Part shown: positions 26,001-55,818 of the stretch, one piece after another
Numbering within the stretch: the first letter of the stretch is position 1
How the letters are laid out: each line of letters begins with the position of its first letter
Assembly (NCBI RefSeq): GCF_037975245.1
Contig: NC_092575.1
Location: 25,820,841 to 25,884,840 of the forward strand
Reading direction: 5' to 3'
Length of the DNA stretch: 64,000 nucleotides
Source of the DNA: Apostichopus japonicus
Lineage: Eukaryota; Echinodermata; Holothuroidea; Aspidochirotida; Stichopodidae
Program-made: the position numbers and the translations under genes
The notes under the pieces: model-generated
What the model was told of the DNA's origin: nothing
Seen by the model: the letters and a program-made list of their open reading frames with translations, nothing else
Database searches by the model: none

Positions 26001-26238
26001 CTGCAATATGAATGATCAGACAAGTTCAGGGACATTCAGCAGGAGTATTTTATTTTTATTTGTTATTTTTTGTTTGCAGTTAAGAGTGGTCTCCTAAATG
26101 GTAAATTCTTATTTGCTAGTATTTGCAGTAAATGTGTACACAGGCATTGATTCATTATGTTGAAAAACTTTAAGGAAAACTAATATCTCTTATTTGCTTA
26201 TTTGTCAAAAGCTATTGTATTCTCCATTTCTACAATGC

Positions 26239-26242
<4 letters not shown>

Positions 26243-26277
<35 letters not shown>
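26243..26277. repeat. (AT)n microsatellite
   Basis: An uninterrupted AT run directly abutting the left arm of a long palindrome. Confidence 0.9.
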
Positions 26278-26281
<4 letters not shown>

Positions 26282-26439
26282 ATACTAGATGAGACTAGTG
26301 GAACACTAGTAGTTGTAACTCGGAGTTTCACGCGTTATAGCGATCTTCAGACAGAGTTGTCTGAAGATCGCTATAACGCGTGAAACTCCGAGTTACAACC
26401 ACTAGTGTTCCACTAGTCTCATCTAGTATCAACATATAT
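26272..26439. repeat. Near-perfect 82-bp inverted repeat with 4-nt loop
   Basis: The left arm (26272-26353) and right arm (26358-26439) are complementary at 81 of 82 positions by reading. The only mismatch lies in 'ctagtagttgt' against 'ctagtggttgt', and the loop is 'gagt'. The stem includes 'gatcttcagac' and 'acgcgtgaaactccg', which resemble phrases at the ends of Penelope-like elements; that link is inference. A cruciform this tight is unstable, so it is probably young. Confidence 0.92.
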
Positions 26440-28259
26440 TCCGCTCTGTCCAATGGACATAGAGCACTCTGCGCCAAGATAGACGCCAACCTACTCTATA
26501 TATATACATATATATATACATATATATTTAAATATTACACCCCTATATATTTATTAAACTTTGCTCTTTCTGTATTTATCAGTTTCCAAATTTCTCTTGT
26601 TGTCAATAATAAATAAAAGCACAGAAGTCTAAATGCTTAACTATAAAACAAAACTGATGTTTACAAAAACTCAAATTTAAATTACTAAAAGAGGATTGAT
26701 ATTTGTTGCTGATGTTGTTCAAAGTAAGATTGTTACCAGTATAACATGTGATTCTTTACATGATGCTACCAAAAATGAAAATTTAATATCCATCACTACT
26801 GTGACAAAACCTTGGTATTTGGAAAATAACTATGAAATGGCAAAGTTGACATGAAAATATAGCCAGGCTCTCCCAATTTCTTATGAGTGACTATCTGAGT
26901 AAGCAAACCACATCATGCATGTAAGGAAGCTTACAGACAATGATGTGGATAATTGATTTCTTTACAGCAAACTGTTGCTGGTGGTTTATCCTTTCTCATT
27001 TTCCATCGATGGTTGATCCACTGTATCCTTGATACCATGCGGTCTGACACCATTATTTTCGGATGTTTTCGTTAAGCCTGACCTTAACACTAGTTACTGC
27101 TTGCTGAGCATAGTAGTTCATACTAGCTATCACTGTGAATCTTACTGCAAAGACTGGTAAGCTTGCAGTTATGACATGATGTCATTCAAGTTCTACTAAC
27201 AATGGTTTCATAATCCTTTCCATAGTATAATTTGACTTTCCCAATGTATTAAAGTTTGTTGTCACAATATTGCAAGAAGTATCAATCACAGATGGAACTG
27301 TGCATATGCTTATGTACATATCTCTATGAATTTGGGGAAATTACGGTGAATATGATACCAACTGCTAAAAAGTACCTCAGTAAGATGAGAATAAATATAG
27401 ACCCAGCTCCTCAAACATGATTGTCAAAAGTAAATTCTCAGAAGTAAGCCTAGAGGACGAATGATACTCTTTAAGTTCTTAATACTAGGAGAACACAAAT
27501 AGGATTTCATAGGAAAATGGCCAACCGTTGAACCGTCTGAAGTGAAAGGAAATAGTACTTTATGGAAAGAAGTGAATGGCACAGAATGGATAGGAGTCTA
27601 CATTTAACTCAATTCAGACACGAAATGGTTTTTATTACTCTCTTGGAGAACAACCGCTCAACTGCTTTTGAACTTTAGTTTGCTCGTTGATTCATTGTAG
27701 TCATCATTAACTATACAGCACTAACTTGTTCCAATCATAGTTCCCTGTTCTTCATGAACTTACTCTGAGAAACAACATCCAATTACAAACCATATTTGAG
27801 TTCATGTTTTAAGGAGTTTAGGTGAGTTGAGTAATTAATAGCATTGCATAGACATATAGTTGTCACATACCAGCATCAATGATACATATTTTATTAATTT
27901 GAGTGAATATAACCCCACAGTTAGATAAGACGATAGCTTGCAGTTTGTATGCTTTTGTCATCCTACACCACCACAAAATTTTATGAGGAAAATACCACTT
28001 ATAACTAAATTGTATAAGCTATGATTGAAAGAATCTGTCTACAAGGTCTACTTCTTGTAAATACATACATGTACATACATGACGTCACCATGACAAAAAA
28101 GGAATCAAGAATAGAGCTAATCTGAATGTTAAAGACGGACATATGTCAGACCATGATCTGAAATAAATGACATTAATAAAATAATAAAAAAAATATATAA
28201 TGCATCTCACTATCCATTCTCCAGTTGTTACGTTTACAATATGAATTAAGTTTGCTCCA
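26440..28259. other. Intron or intergenic stretch
   Basis: No exon with a phase matching the flanking ZU5 or UBA-like exons is found. It is AT-rich, with no recognised transposon. Confidence 0.45.
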
Positions 28260-30700
28260 ATGATCCATTCAACTGAAATGAGTATTTTTCAAGACAATAA
28301 GAGTCTCAGCCACTCTCACATGGAATATCTATTCGAATTCAGTTTAGTACTTCTTCTCACATTACTCTGTTTTGAGGATAAAAGTCACAGTACAAAGTTC
28401 CAGGTCACATTCGCACTACTTCATGAGCTTTGGTTCCAGTTGTCTACGGTCGATCACAACAGTAGGTGCAGAATCACTCCTTCCGACCTGGGAATTGGTG
28501 CTCCCTTGTCCAGATTCCTTGGGTTAGTGGTTTTTAGACAGTGTAGCGGCAACGGCCTCATTCGTGGTCTGCACAATTGGACCACGTCAACTTTATGGCC
28601 ATTAGTTCCAATGCCCGTAGTCACAGCAAGGTTGGTGATTCTTGTTGGAACAGTATTTGATCTTTCACCCTTTTCATGGCCGCAACCCTTATTTCAGTGG
28701 GACGGCAGTGTAGAACAGTCCCTAGAAACTGGATTGTCTGTGTCGATGACAGCTGTGATATTTTTCTTGTTGATTACCCAGCCCAGTTCCTAAAACACCT
28801 GTACCTGTTTTGTGTACGTTTTTTCTTGCGTCCACCTCTGACTCTCCAACTATTAGCCAGTTGTAAAGGTACACAAAGAGAGTCATCCCTCTCTTTCTCA
28901 GGAAGAAGACCACTGATCCCGTCACTCTCTTGACTACTCAGAGTGATGTGGACAGGCTTAACGGTAATGTTCTGAATTCAAAATCTCTCCTGTCTTAGTG
29001 GAAGGCCAGCTACTGTCAGTGATCCTCGTGCATCGGTAGGTGTAGGTAAGCCTTTTAGTCTATGCTCGCCTCCCACATTCCCCAAGTGTTAGGTTTTCCA
29101 TGCAGAAATGTTTTGGCCTCACAAATCTTTTGTTGAGGGGTTTCTGATTAAGGATGGGATACCAAGAACGGTCCTTTGTTTGGTTAGGAGGATTGCGTGC
29201 CTTTCCAGCAAGGCTTGAATCACCCCCTCTAGAGCTATTCTCTCGACGGGATATATGTGTGTTGGCACTGCCCTTCCTCTATCCCCGAAAGTAAGACTAG
29301 AGGTAAACTATCTTCGGTGTCCCTTGGATACTGTCCTCAACACCCACTTGTCCAAGCCTATCATTTCCCATTGCTCGGATAAGTATGCTAATCTGCCCCC
29401 CCCCCTCCCTGTGGTGTTGCTGATGTAGGGTAGGTGGGCACCCATAGGGCCGAACTGGGAACAACGGTCTCGTGGAGGAGCGGTCACTGTCCCATCTTGT
29501 CGGGTTTGTGCTTCCTCTGCTCAAACATCTAGATCCTGCCCATAGTCAAGATGGGCAGCCAGATCTTCCTCTGCCACCCCCCCCCACCCCCGTCCACAGA
29601 GGCATCCCACTGCCTCCTCTGGCCGGTCTAGTCACTCTTAGTCGGTATGGTCGAGGCATGTATATCTCCAATGTTCTAAACTTCGACCTGGCCAGGGTTT
29701 CTCTCCGCAAAATTCCTCCTGGAGTTTTTGTGAGAAGCTCCCCTCAAAAAAGTTTTCCCAGGAAATGGGAAAGTAAACAGTTTCCCCCTTGCTTCAACTG
29801 ATAGCCACTGGATTAGGGGTACTATATTTTGCTCCTGGTACTCATGAACCTGACGAACTGGTTGTATACCAGTCTAACTAGGAGCCCTAAAAGTAGCAGA
29901 AGCGAGCATGAGCGCAGAAGTTCATTCCCAACCGGGTCACCATGTCCCCCATAATTTATCTGTGCTGGCTCTATGTAGATCTGGGAGGAAGATGAGCCTT
30001 GCTCTGTTATGAGCTTCTTTTTCGCCTTTTTGGGGATGGCTGGGTATCTGAACAGTGGTTTCCATGTCTCCTCTGGAACTCTGATAGCCCTATCTGCCTT
30101 TGTTGGGAAGGCAGTTCATTTTCTTTTCCTGATAGCTTTGAACATGTTATAGCAATAGGCGTCTACCGGCATTGTCGTCTTTCGTGTGGCTTCACTCTCC
30201 TGTCGCCGTTAGCTTGGAAATTCAGGCTGGTTTTTTAACTTACTCTTGTAGCTCTTCAAATCCCATGGGCTTAAAAAAAATCTTCTCAGCACTGGCCGTC
30301 AGTCCGGAAGGCACTGCACTTCCCCAAGTAGAGGTCTCCTCTTTCTTTACGTTCATGAGGACGCAGTCGCCCCCCAGTCGTGTCAAATTCTAGGAATCGT
30401 CTACTTCGTCCTCCAATCCCAATAGTTGAACCGAGGCTCTGCAATCAAGGATATCCTCCCCTGCCTCAATCCCCTCAGGTTCTGGGTCAGGTGCCATGTT
30501 CGGACTGGCCATAGCCGCTCCTGACTGGCTTTTGTTCCCTGCCCCCTTTTCGGTCTTTTCCTGCTGCCTGTCCAGGAGTGGTTTGAGGAGACCTATTAGC
30601 TGCGCTAACCAAACTGGCTCTCCTCAACACCAGTCAAAGGCCAACTGCGAGGACAGCATCGTCTTGCCAGAGCCTAGCTGTCCTACTAGAATGAGTTGAG
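28260..30700 (-). mobile_element. DIRS-like retrotransposon remnant (gag-like and reverse transcriptase)
   Basis: This block is clearly more GC-rich than its surroundings. On the minus strand, broken frames give DIRS-type reverse transcriptase pieces: 'VERIALEGVIQALLERHAIL' near 29210 and 'FVYLYNWLIVGESEVDA' near 28840, where the usual catalytic YLDDW reads YLYNW. Upstream (30500-30400), 'PEPEGIEAGEDIL' resembles a DIRS gag. Frameshifts and stops are many. Ends and recombinase are not identified. It lies in the long gap between the two ZU5 modules. Confidence 0.75.
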
Positions 30701-31583
30701 TCTTTGCTTTTAGTCTTCAATCAGTAAAGATATCTAGGTTGTGTAGCTTACATGTTTGGTCAACTTCTAGATATTTTCGAACCAGAAGTTGTTAAGACTA
30801 ATCTGCTGGCTATAAAGAGATCGCTTGATCTCCATTTGCAAGATTTCTTCTAAGGGACAGTAGTCATGGCTTCAAACCAACTCTTCATCTTCTGTTGTAC
30901 GCAATTAATGAATAAGTTCTCTTTGTTATTAAAGCAAGAAATACCGGAACACAGTCTAATTACTACTAAAGGAGGTGAAATGTTCTACAATTCATGATAT
31001 AAATCTAACAAGGTGCTAGGTAAATTAGTAATTTGATATTTACAGTTGGGTAATCTGGTTACGCTGTAGCTTGGATAACATCTTTCATCATCTTCCAATG
31101 TAAAGGAAGCTCACTCCCAACACAAAATAAGGTACTGACATGCTTAGTCAGTTTAACAATTACAAGTTATACATACAAGCAATAATAACAAAAAGTGTCA
31201 TACACCAAGAATGAAAATAATAGGAACACCAGCAATCACTATATTTCATTCACACCATGATACACTGTTAACTCCGTAATTCATTTTCAAAAAAAAGGAC
31301 TAGCATACCCTTTGAACAGCAAAAGTTCAGTCACTTGTTTGCTAAATTAGGACGTTGAAGTTTAAAAGATTTAGAGTGTAGTTTCAACATTTTAAAATGT
31401 ATTTTCTTTATAAAGAGACAAACAGGACACAATGATAGCTGTCATACATGGAAAGAATTGATAAAGTCTTTATTTATTTGTAATTTGATGCAATAAGGAC
31501 TCCTCCATAATTACGAGCATTGTTTAGTTGTGAAGTTATTTGAGTACACCTTATGAAAATAACCTCTTTGACATAAAACTGCT
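30700..31583. other. Gene-free stretch
   Basis: AT-rich sequence between the DIRS remnant and the 3' end of the propeller/ZU5 gene. Nothing recognised. Confidence 0.4.
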
Positions 31584-31589
31584 TTTATT
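31584..31589 (-). promoter_or_regulatory. Possible poly(A) signal (AATAAA)
   Basis: AATAAA on the minus strand, about 290 nt past the TGA at 31878-31876. It supports, but does not prove, that the exon at 32106-31876 is terminal. Confidence 0.35.
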
Positions 31590-31875
31590 TTCTACTTAAA
31601 ATAATAAAGACTCAAAATATATTTGAATTTTTGACAGGAATATTAGCAAATAAAAGAATTTGACCTGATTAATGGAAAATGATAAAGAAGAGAATACTCC
31701 ATTGACACTGCAGCAACAAGACTTATGTTTATTAACAGTGTCTGGATCACATTCCTATTTTGTGAGTATTTTTCAAAAACAAATATATAAAAATACTTTT
31801 TCTTCCATGAACACAGCAACAGCAAGACCATGAAATTTGGTCTTAGAATGTCATAGAAGATTGAGGTTAATTAAT

Positions 31876-49201
<17,326 letters not shown>

Positions 49202-50394
49202 CTGCGAATAAAATTAGGAACATTCTTAAAACGAAATACAACTTTCTAAGAATTTTTTATCGAGGAATATCGTAATAAATACAGATATCATCAGCAAGGA
49301 AAGAAGACTTTTAATTGGGTGAATGCTGTGAGCCTGTGACCTAGTTTATATTTAACGAGCAACCTTGATTTAAAATTATGGATGAAATTATGTTTTTGGT
49401 CATTGCGAAAGGTTCCCTAGACTTATTCTTTAAATTTTAAATTCTAAAATCTACGATTAATCAGGAAATTAACATTACAGTTCTATTTAGTTCATTCTGG
49501 ACTGCGAAAAAGACGACGAAATCGTGATAAAATAGTAGAAATTTAGTAAAATAAATTATACATTCATATATATACGATGGTCAAAAGTGGAGATTTTCTT
49601 TAAAGAAATTTACATTTATAGTCAAAGTGTCCCGTACAGGCATGTTTCAAAATTTAGCTATACTTCCTTACACTGGTATGTTGTTGTTAATAACAATTTA
49701 GACAAGTTATATTTCACTTCAGTGACAGTCGTCTGTGCAAGACAAGTGCATGTGAGGAACATAAACTTTTTCTTGATGTATACATTTTTTGCTGAGTCGC
49801 TGGCAGGTCAACGAAGCGTGAAGTGATAACACAAATTTCAAACAGAGGACCCTTTGAGATAATTGAAAAGACAACGAAATGCTATGAATTAGATCAGAGG
49901 ATGATACAAATTCTCAACTGAACATATTAAACTATATTTTACTGAACCTACTTGAATCTTATTTTGAATGTTATGAAGTTATTTAATAAATACATAGATT
50001 TTGTTCTCAAAAGGGGGAGGGATAGGAAGGAGGGGGTTGGCATAAAATCATTAATTATGATCTGCCTGTAAAGTCTACAGATCATCGAGATAATCACTTA
50101 ACCTGAGTTATTCCCCTCCGTCCCTCCCCCTTAACCTAACTTCCATTGAGTAAGTGGGCCACTATTATTGTCCCTCTAACAAGTCCAACATAACTCAGTA
50201 AAAGGCAAATACAGTAATAGCGTCTGTCATATATAGTGACGGCCGGCTTGTGTGGTCAGCGGCCTTATAGTCTCATCTTATAGCTGTATATTGAAAATTC
50301 TCTACGATTTCCCCTTATTATTCACAATAGAAACCTCAAAATAAAATAAAACTGTTAGCAAACTGCCCTTTCACTAGAGATCCTGTGTAATAGA
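49202..50394. other. No feature recognised
   Basis: AT-rich DNA upstream of the first recognised exon. No initiator exon in the needed phase could be fixed. Confidence 0.45.
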
Positions 50395-51300
50395 ATGTGT
50401 AAAAATAAGTAGGCCTGGCGTTTCGATCCTAGCAGGATCTTCTTCAAAGGCTAAATGACAAGTAAAGTAACAGAAGGGACAAAAACACGTACAGAAAACA
50501 GACAGGTTAATGAGCACGGTGAACGCAATGAGATATATGAAAGAGGATTATAAGTAGACAAGGGATGGTGAGAAGAAAGCAACAGGGAAAGAGGAGAGGT
50601 AGGAGATAAACAGTGGAGGGACCAAGAGAGGATTAAAGGAACAGGGTAGGGAATAAACTGAAAAGGGACAAAGACAGAAAGGTGTGGAGAAAAAAGGAGG
50701 GGAAGAGAGCTGTGGGAGGATGAGTGAAAGGGGTAGGGGAAGGGAACAAGGGGAGAAGAAGTTGTGGACAGAAGAAAAGTTAGTCATGTCCTTCCTGAAT
50801 GTTCAGCCCATGAGGTTGAATGGTGCGAAGGCGTTGCATCCATAGCCTCTCTCTGCCGATTCGTACTAGGTCAAGGCGGCTACCTGTAGGGAAATGTCGT
50901 TAACCTACGAGACCTTCTTGTGTGTGCTGCTGTTTCACGCCTAACTTCCAACCCTACACCTATTCAGTATGGTACTTTCAAATATGATCGTACTTCGAGA
51001 TGCATCGTCTGCAGCCACCACATTGTTGAATCCAATTCCATCACCAGCCACAGCATGCAACTCACACACAAGACTAAGGGTCACATCACTTGCACTACCA
51101 CCAATGTCATCTATCTGATCTCTTGTAGAGTTTGCGGCATCCAGTATGTTGGCGAAACCAAAACCACCCTCAAGAAGCGATTCTATGGTCACAGATCCAC
51201 AGTCAACACCCTGAAGATTGAGAACCCAGTTGGAGAACATTTTAACCTTCCCAACCATACAATTAACGACATGTCCCTACAGGGGATTGATCCTTAGGTA
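50395..51300 (+). mobile_element. Penelope-like element fragment with GIY-YIG endonuclease
   Basis: The frame 50920-51297 encodes a GIY-YIG domain ('VIYLISCRVCGIQYVGET', then 'LKKRFYGHRS') preceded by a Cys/His cluster ('SRCIVCSHHI'), as at the C-terminus of Penelope-like reverse transcriptases. The reverse transcriptase itself is missing. Near 50415, 'ggcgtttcgatcctagcagg' and 'atcttcttcaaaggc' resemble terminal phrases of such elements. In between (50545-50780) is a purine-rich stretch. Confidence 0.8.
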
Positions 51301-52870
51301 GCCGACCTGACCTTTTACACAATATAAACCTGACAAAATAAGGAGAGGAAGTGTTACACATCAGAGTATATTGGGCATTTTGGATGAGTGGGGGAGGGTG
51401 TGAGGTTGGGGAGTACAGACGGGAGTAAATACAGTGGATGAAAATATGTTCAAAACCCGGTTCATCGTGTGTCGATGCACATGAAGGCGAAAGATGTGAG
51501 CTTCGTGTATGAGCTTCGATCTTCTATGAGTCAGCTTTAATTTCTTTCTCTCTAACTTTCCAATTGGGACACAAATTCGGCCTCATATATAATTGAATAT
51601 TTACATTAAAATTAACATGATTAGCCCTGTTCAGAGTTTATATTTTTAGGTTTTAAAGAGAAACCATATATTCTACTACTTGAATACTAGACTTCTAAAG
51701 ATGTAGTGAATATCTGCATATTTATATATAATGTATCCCCATATCATATGTATTACATGACTTTACTTGATGTAACATTTATTTCCAAATAAACTCTAGA
51801 AACTTCAATACTATGTGTTTTGTCATTCATTATTGTCATACAGTCCATGCAGCATTTCGCGAACAAGTTACCATCAATAACAATCGATCCGTGTCGTTAT
51901 TGTCATTCACAGCCATCCTCTCCTTCAGACTCAGACGTGCAACAATCAATAGTCTGCATCCAACCAAAGACCAATTCAATGAACATCACATCTACTCACT
52001 CCCCCAAGTACCTTAAAGGTAATCTGTATAGGCCCCAAATAATAGCATGCCAACATTGCTAGAAGTTTTCCAAAAGTACTATCCTGGAGGTCTTTACTCT
52101 CCAAATTGTGCTCAGACATGACTGAATGTCCCAGTGGGGAAAATCTCCTTGAAGGTTGTAGGCTTAATAAAAACATTTTATGAATTTTGACCAAAGGTGA
52201 CCATGTTTGAATATCTAGCATATTTGGGGCCAATACAGCATACCTTTAAGGTCTTCCCAAGGCAATCTCATATTGACAGTTTTCGATGTCTTAAACACAA
52301 AAGGATGACCTTCAGGTCACCATGACGACATCTCTCATAACAATAGAATTGAATGGGTGGTTGTCATCCAGACAAGCTACTATACTACTGTAGTGAAGTG
52401 AAATTTTGTTGTTTTCACCCTTTGAATATCTATATGTGTTACGTAATATACTTTACTGTAGCGTTAGTTTGTGCACATAGCTTTTGCACATGTGTTTTGT
52501 TAGTTCTAGTTCTGTATACGCCGTGATAATGGCCAGCAGCGTCTCTGCAGAGCTCCGGGGTTCGCATCGTAAACCCTTTTGGATTTACATAATTTTTATA
52601 AATCTCGGGTCGTTAATTGCCCAGAGTTACTCATATCTGAAGTCAGGAAGGAGATGTCCCCCTTCTTAGAGGCAGGATGCCTCAGGTTTTTCCGGTATTC
52701 GGCTTCAGGCTCGAAGCCACTGATTTTCTAAGATGGTGGTTCTGTACACATACCAACATGCAGCGAGCTGGCGAGAGATGGAGTCTCGATGTCCGCATTT
52801 TCGATGTCCGCGTTCTCGATTTCCGCGATTTTATTTTCCGCGAGCGAGCTAGCCTCAGTGTAGTAAGAGG
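51300..52870. other. No feature recognised
   Basis: Intergenic or intronic sequence with no supported exon. A Cys-poor 61-codon frame at 52484 and repeated 'tcgatgtccgc' phrases at about 52785-52815 are not convincing. Confidence 0.4.
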
Positions 52871-52875
52871 CTAAG

Positions 52876-53972
52876 TGTTACGAGGGCCCATTGTAGCCTA
52901 ACGCTAGTTACTGCTAGTGAGGAACCTAATGTTATATGATAGAAAGTATTTAAAATTGCCTACGTGATAAATCAGTATTTGAGAAATTAGGTCGGGTTAC
53001 CGTGTCAGAATGTTATAATACACGATTGTTCTAGTATATTCCTCATGATGACGCGCTGGTCTCGGGTTGACGTCGGTTTACGTGAGATCGCGTTTAAGCT
53101 GTACACATCTTCGTGGATTCTCTGGAATATTCGCGAGCGATGCAAAGGACTTCCAAGAATAGAGAAACCGGGTCGCGTTGTTACTCAGGTGTATCGAGAG
53201 AGATCTAGATGATTCTTGACATGGCGAATCGTATATAAACCCGCCCAGTTCGGAGAGTTTCTCAGTTTCTGTACGAATACAAGCGACGACACATATTATA
53301 TGATTCTACTATATATCGTCAGTGCTCAACTACCAGTATTTTCTGAAGGATTGAGATATCGATACCAAGATTGATTCTACACTTCCATTCAGAAGTTTGA
53401 AGAGGACTTTACTGTGATACTACAGTTTTCAGTCGTTATTGCGGAGAAGGTGAAGAATTTCTGTCTCCGTTGAGGAAGTTCGTTACGCCAGGAGTTGGTG
53501 GCTATAAAGCTGATTTTGGACTGACTCTGGTAATATTTAGTCGGCGAGAAGTTCGACTTGTGCTTCACTCTATTGTGGCTGGAAGTCCGTCTTCTATTTT
53601 GGAGCATCGCCGGAAAGAAGGTGACTGCTGTTTCTGGGATCGCGAGAAACTTCGTCGAGGACCAGTGAATTTCGCGGTACAACGGACCGAGAATCGTCGT
53701 CATCGAGGTCGTGGCCGCTGAGGGATATCGCCGTTGGAAGAGACCAGCGTGTTTTAAAGTGTATCTTATCTTGTTAAGTTTGTGAGTAATTTTCTATATA
53801 TTTGTAATTACCACTTGTTGTTGTTGGTTCGAAATCCATTGTTCAATATAGTTTACGTTCTCATTTAAAATCTCTAGACTTGTCAATTTGTCTGTGTTCC
53901 TTACGGAAACGAACCCAGGCTTGTGTCTCGTTAAAAATTAGTTATCGAGACCTCTCGCATTCCAACGTAACA
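52876..53972 (+). mobile_element. Solo LTR, 1,097 bp
   Basis: The segment begins 'tgttacg' and ends 'cgtaaca', perfect inverted TG...CA termini, and is flanked by an identical 5-bp repeat 'ctaag' (52871-52875, 53973-53977). A TATA box lies inside, followed about 40 bp later by a GC-rich start-like region. No internal retrotransposon genes flank it on either side, so it is a solo LTR left by recombination. The orientation is taken from the TATA box. The open frames on both strands at 53389-53721 lie inside it and are probably not genes. Confidence 0.85.
53232..53239 (+). promoter_or_regulatory. TATA box of the solo LTR
   Basis: 'tatataaa' followed by a GC-rich 'cccgcccag', at 356 bp into the LTR, as expected for the U3/R boundary region. 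Confidence 0.5.
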
Positions 53973-54057
53973 CTAAGTAATAAATATTGTTTCATAAATG
54001 CTGAACGTACCCTTATTGTTAGTTAATTGGGTACTAATTTAGAATCCGTACCAATCG

Positions 54058-54190
54058 ACCCTACTTCCTAACCCCTAACCCTATTCCCTACTTCCTTACC
54101 CTACTCCCTAACCCCTTACTATATTCCCTACTTCCTCACCCTAATTCCTAACCCCTAACCCTACTCCTTTACCCTACTTTCTAACTACTA
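54058..54190. repeat. Degenerate CCCTAA-like tract
   Basis: Alternating 'ccctaacccctaaccctatt' and 'ccctacttcc' units, about 130 bp, resemble interstitial telomere-like sequence but most units are CCCTACTTCC or CCCTAACCC rather than CCCTAA. It begins about 85 bp after the solo LTR. Confidence 0.8.
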
Positions 54191-55496
54191 TAACCTTGTT
54201 CTGCCGATTCGAAGTAAGCTTTCCCATTCATATGGTACGGATTCTAAAGTTAGGCCACTTAATTGAATTGTAGTTTTAAGTGTTTGGCTAGGCTGTGCTT
54301 TACTGTACAAAGTTCATATGTTAAATTATGTTTTTGGACCTTGGTCCTACAGGTTTATAGCGTGTCTTTATCGTTAAGCATGTGGGTGCTATTCATTTCA
54401 TTTATTACGTACTATTATATTGTATTGCATTGATTATTAATTATTGTACCTGTATTTAAGTATTGTACTGCTCGTTGTTTAAAGAGTGTTTTTGTACTCT
54501 GAACATTATTTGTTACTGTTGTTTATTAAAGTTATTGTCTCAGAGATTGTCCTTGAATCCTAGCCATTCTGGATAGCTATAGAGTGAGAAGACTCTTGAG
54601 AAAGTTGTGGGTTCAGGAAGTGAAATTCCTACTGTCTAGGAACAGTTAGGTAGAAAACTCCTGTAATGGTTGCAGCTGGCATGTGTTGCCCTGGGTATTA
54701 CTGAGGTGCCAAAAGTCCTCGCCTGTTGGCAAACGTCTTGTATTATTTCCAAGTGCAGATTATTTCATTATGTTCATTATACATTTTTTACAGTATTATT
54801 CTTCTGTGTTTTTAATATTTTTGTTGTTGAATTTAGTTTTACTGCATATCCTTGTTGAGTTATTGCGAGATGGATATTACGTAGTTTTGATATAGGTTTT
54901 AACCGAGATGTAATAAGGTTAAGGAGTTCATTGAGCCATTTAAGTTCATTAAGCCATTTATTGTTCATATGTATATTTATCATTTTGTAGCGTTTGTAAT
55001 AAATTGTCAGCCATTGTGTCAACGCAAGAATACTCTTGCATCCTCATTTATCACTTGTGAGTTCGAAGCAAAGGACCCTAAATTCGGTAATTTCCCCCGC
55101 CATCTGCGGTTCGCTTCACTACTAACGAGCGATAGCGCGAGAGTTTAACCCGATTTGTTAGTTTAATTTCCTTTGTTTGTTCGTTCATACCCATTGTGTC
55201 CTGTTTCGATATATTTTAGCACAACAATTATCCACGCCAACAGATCAAAAGTCACAAGGCATATTCCAATATCCTCTACTATATAACAAAACACAACTTT
55301 CAGTATTTACACTGTATAACGCTACGGTAAACAAAATCCGAGCTGTTTAATTAACGTCATCAAAATCCCCCAAGATTGCGCAATACTATTGCGCAACATC
55401 GGGAATTCCTGATGGTGAAAGTGATATTTCGTAAAGGTTTGTTCGATCTCTAAGTTTAGTGCCGCTGACAATATCGACCAAATAGTGGCTTCGAAA
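54190..55496. other. No gene recognised
   Basis: AT-rich. It contains a 33-bp phrase 'cattgtgtcctgtttcgata' plus 'tattttagcac' (about 55191) repeated near 61299, and 'attaaagttattgtctcaga' near 54525. Confidence 0.4.
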
Positions 55497-55818
55497 GGCA
55501 GGTATTCTCTAACCGTAGATAAAGAGCAGAAACACACGATGGTAGTATAGATGTAACGAAGATAAATAAAAAATTGGCTTTATTGGCGAGAATATTCGCT
55601 GTATTATTGATACTATTGATTTCTGCAGAGAACAATCCATCCCGGGTTTTTTTACTGGCAGGTATTCTCAAACCGTAGATAAAGAGCAGAAACACACGAT
55701 GGTAGTATAGATGTAACGAAGATAAATAAAAATTGGCTTTATTGGCGAGACTGATATTCGCTGTATTATTGATACTATTGATTTCTGCAGAGAACAATCT
55801 ATCCCGGGTTTTTTACTG
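55497..55818. repeat. 160-bp tandem duplication inside the LINE
   Basis: 'ggcaggtattctctaaccgt' opens the first copy at 55497 and 'ggcaggtattctcaaaccgt' the second at 55657. The copies differ by a few bases, including a 3-bp insertion near 55750. Both encode the same reverse transcriptase stretch ('CIIDTIDFCREQSIPGF'). Confidence 0.92.

Noticed and set aside
26272-26439. Hammerhead ribozyme in the palindrome
   Set aside because: The core 'ctgatga' and 'gaaa' are not both present in the needed spacing; the stem reads 'ctgaaga'.
29297-29801. Pro- and Gly-rich frames on both strands
   Set aside because: They are frames of the degenerate DIRS remnant and its C-runs.
53389-53721. 83- and 104-codon frames as genes
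   Set aside because: Both lie inside the solo LTR and have no family resemblance.
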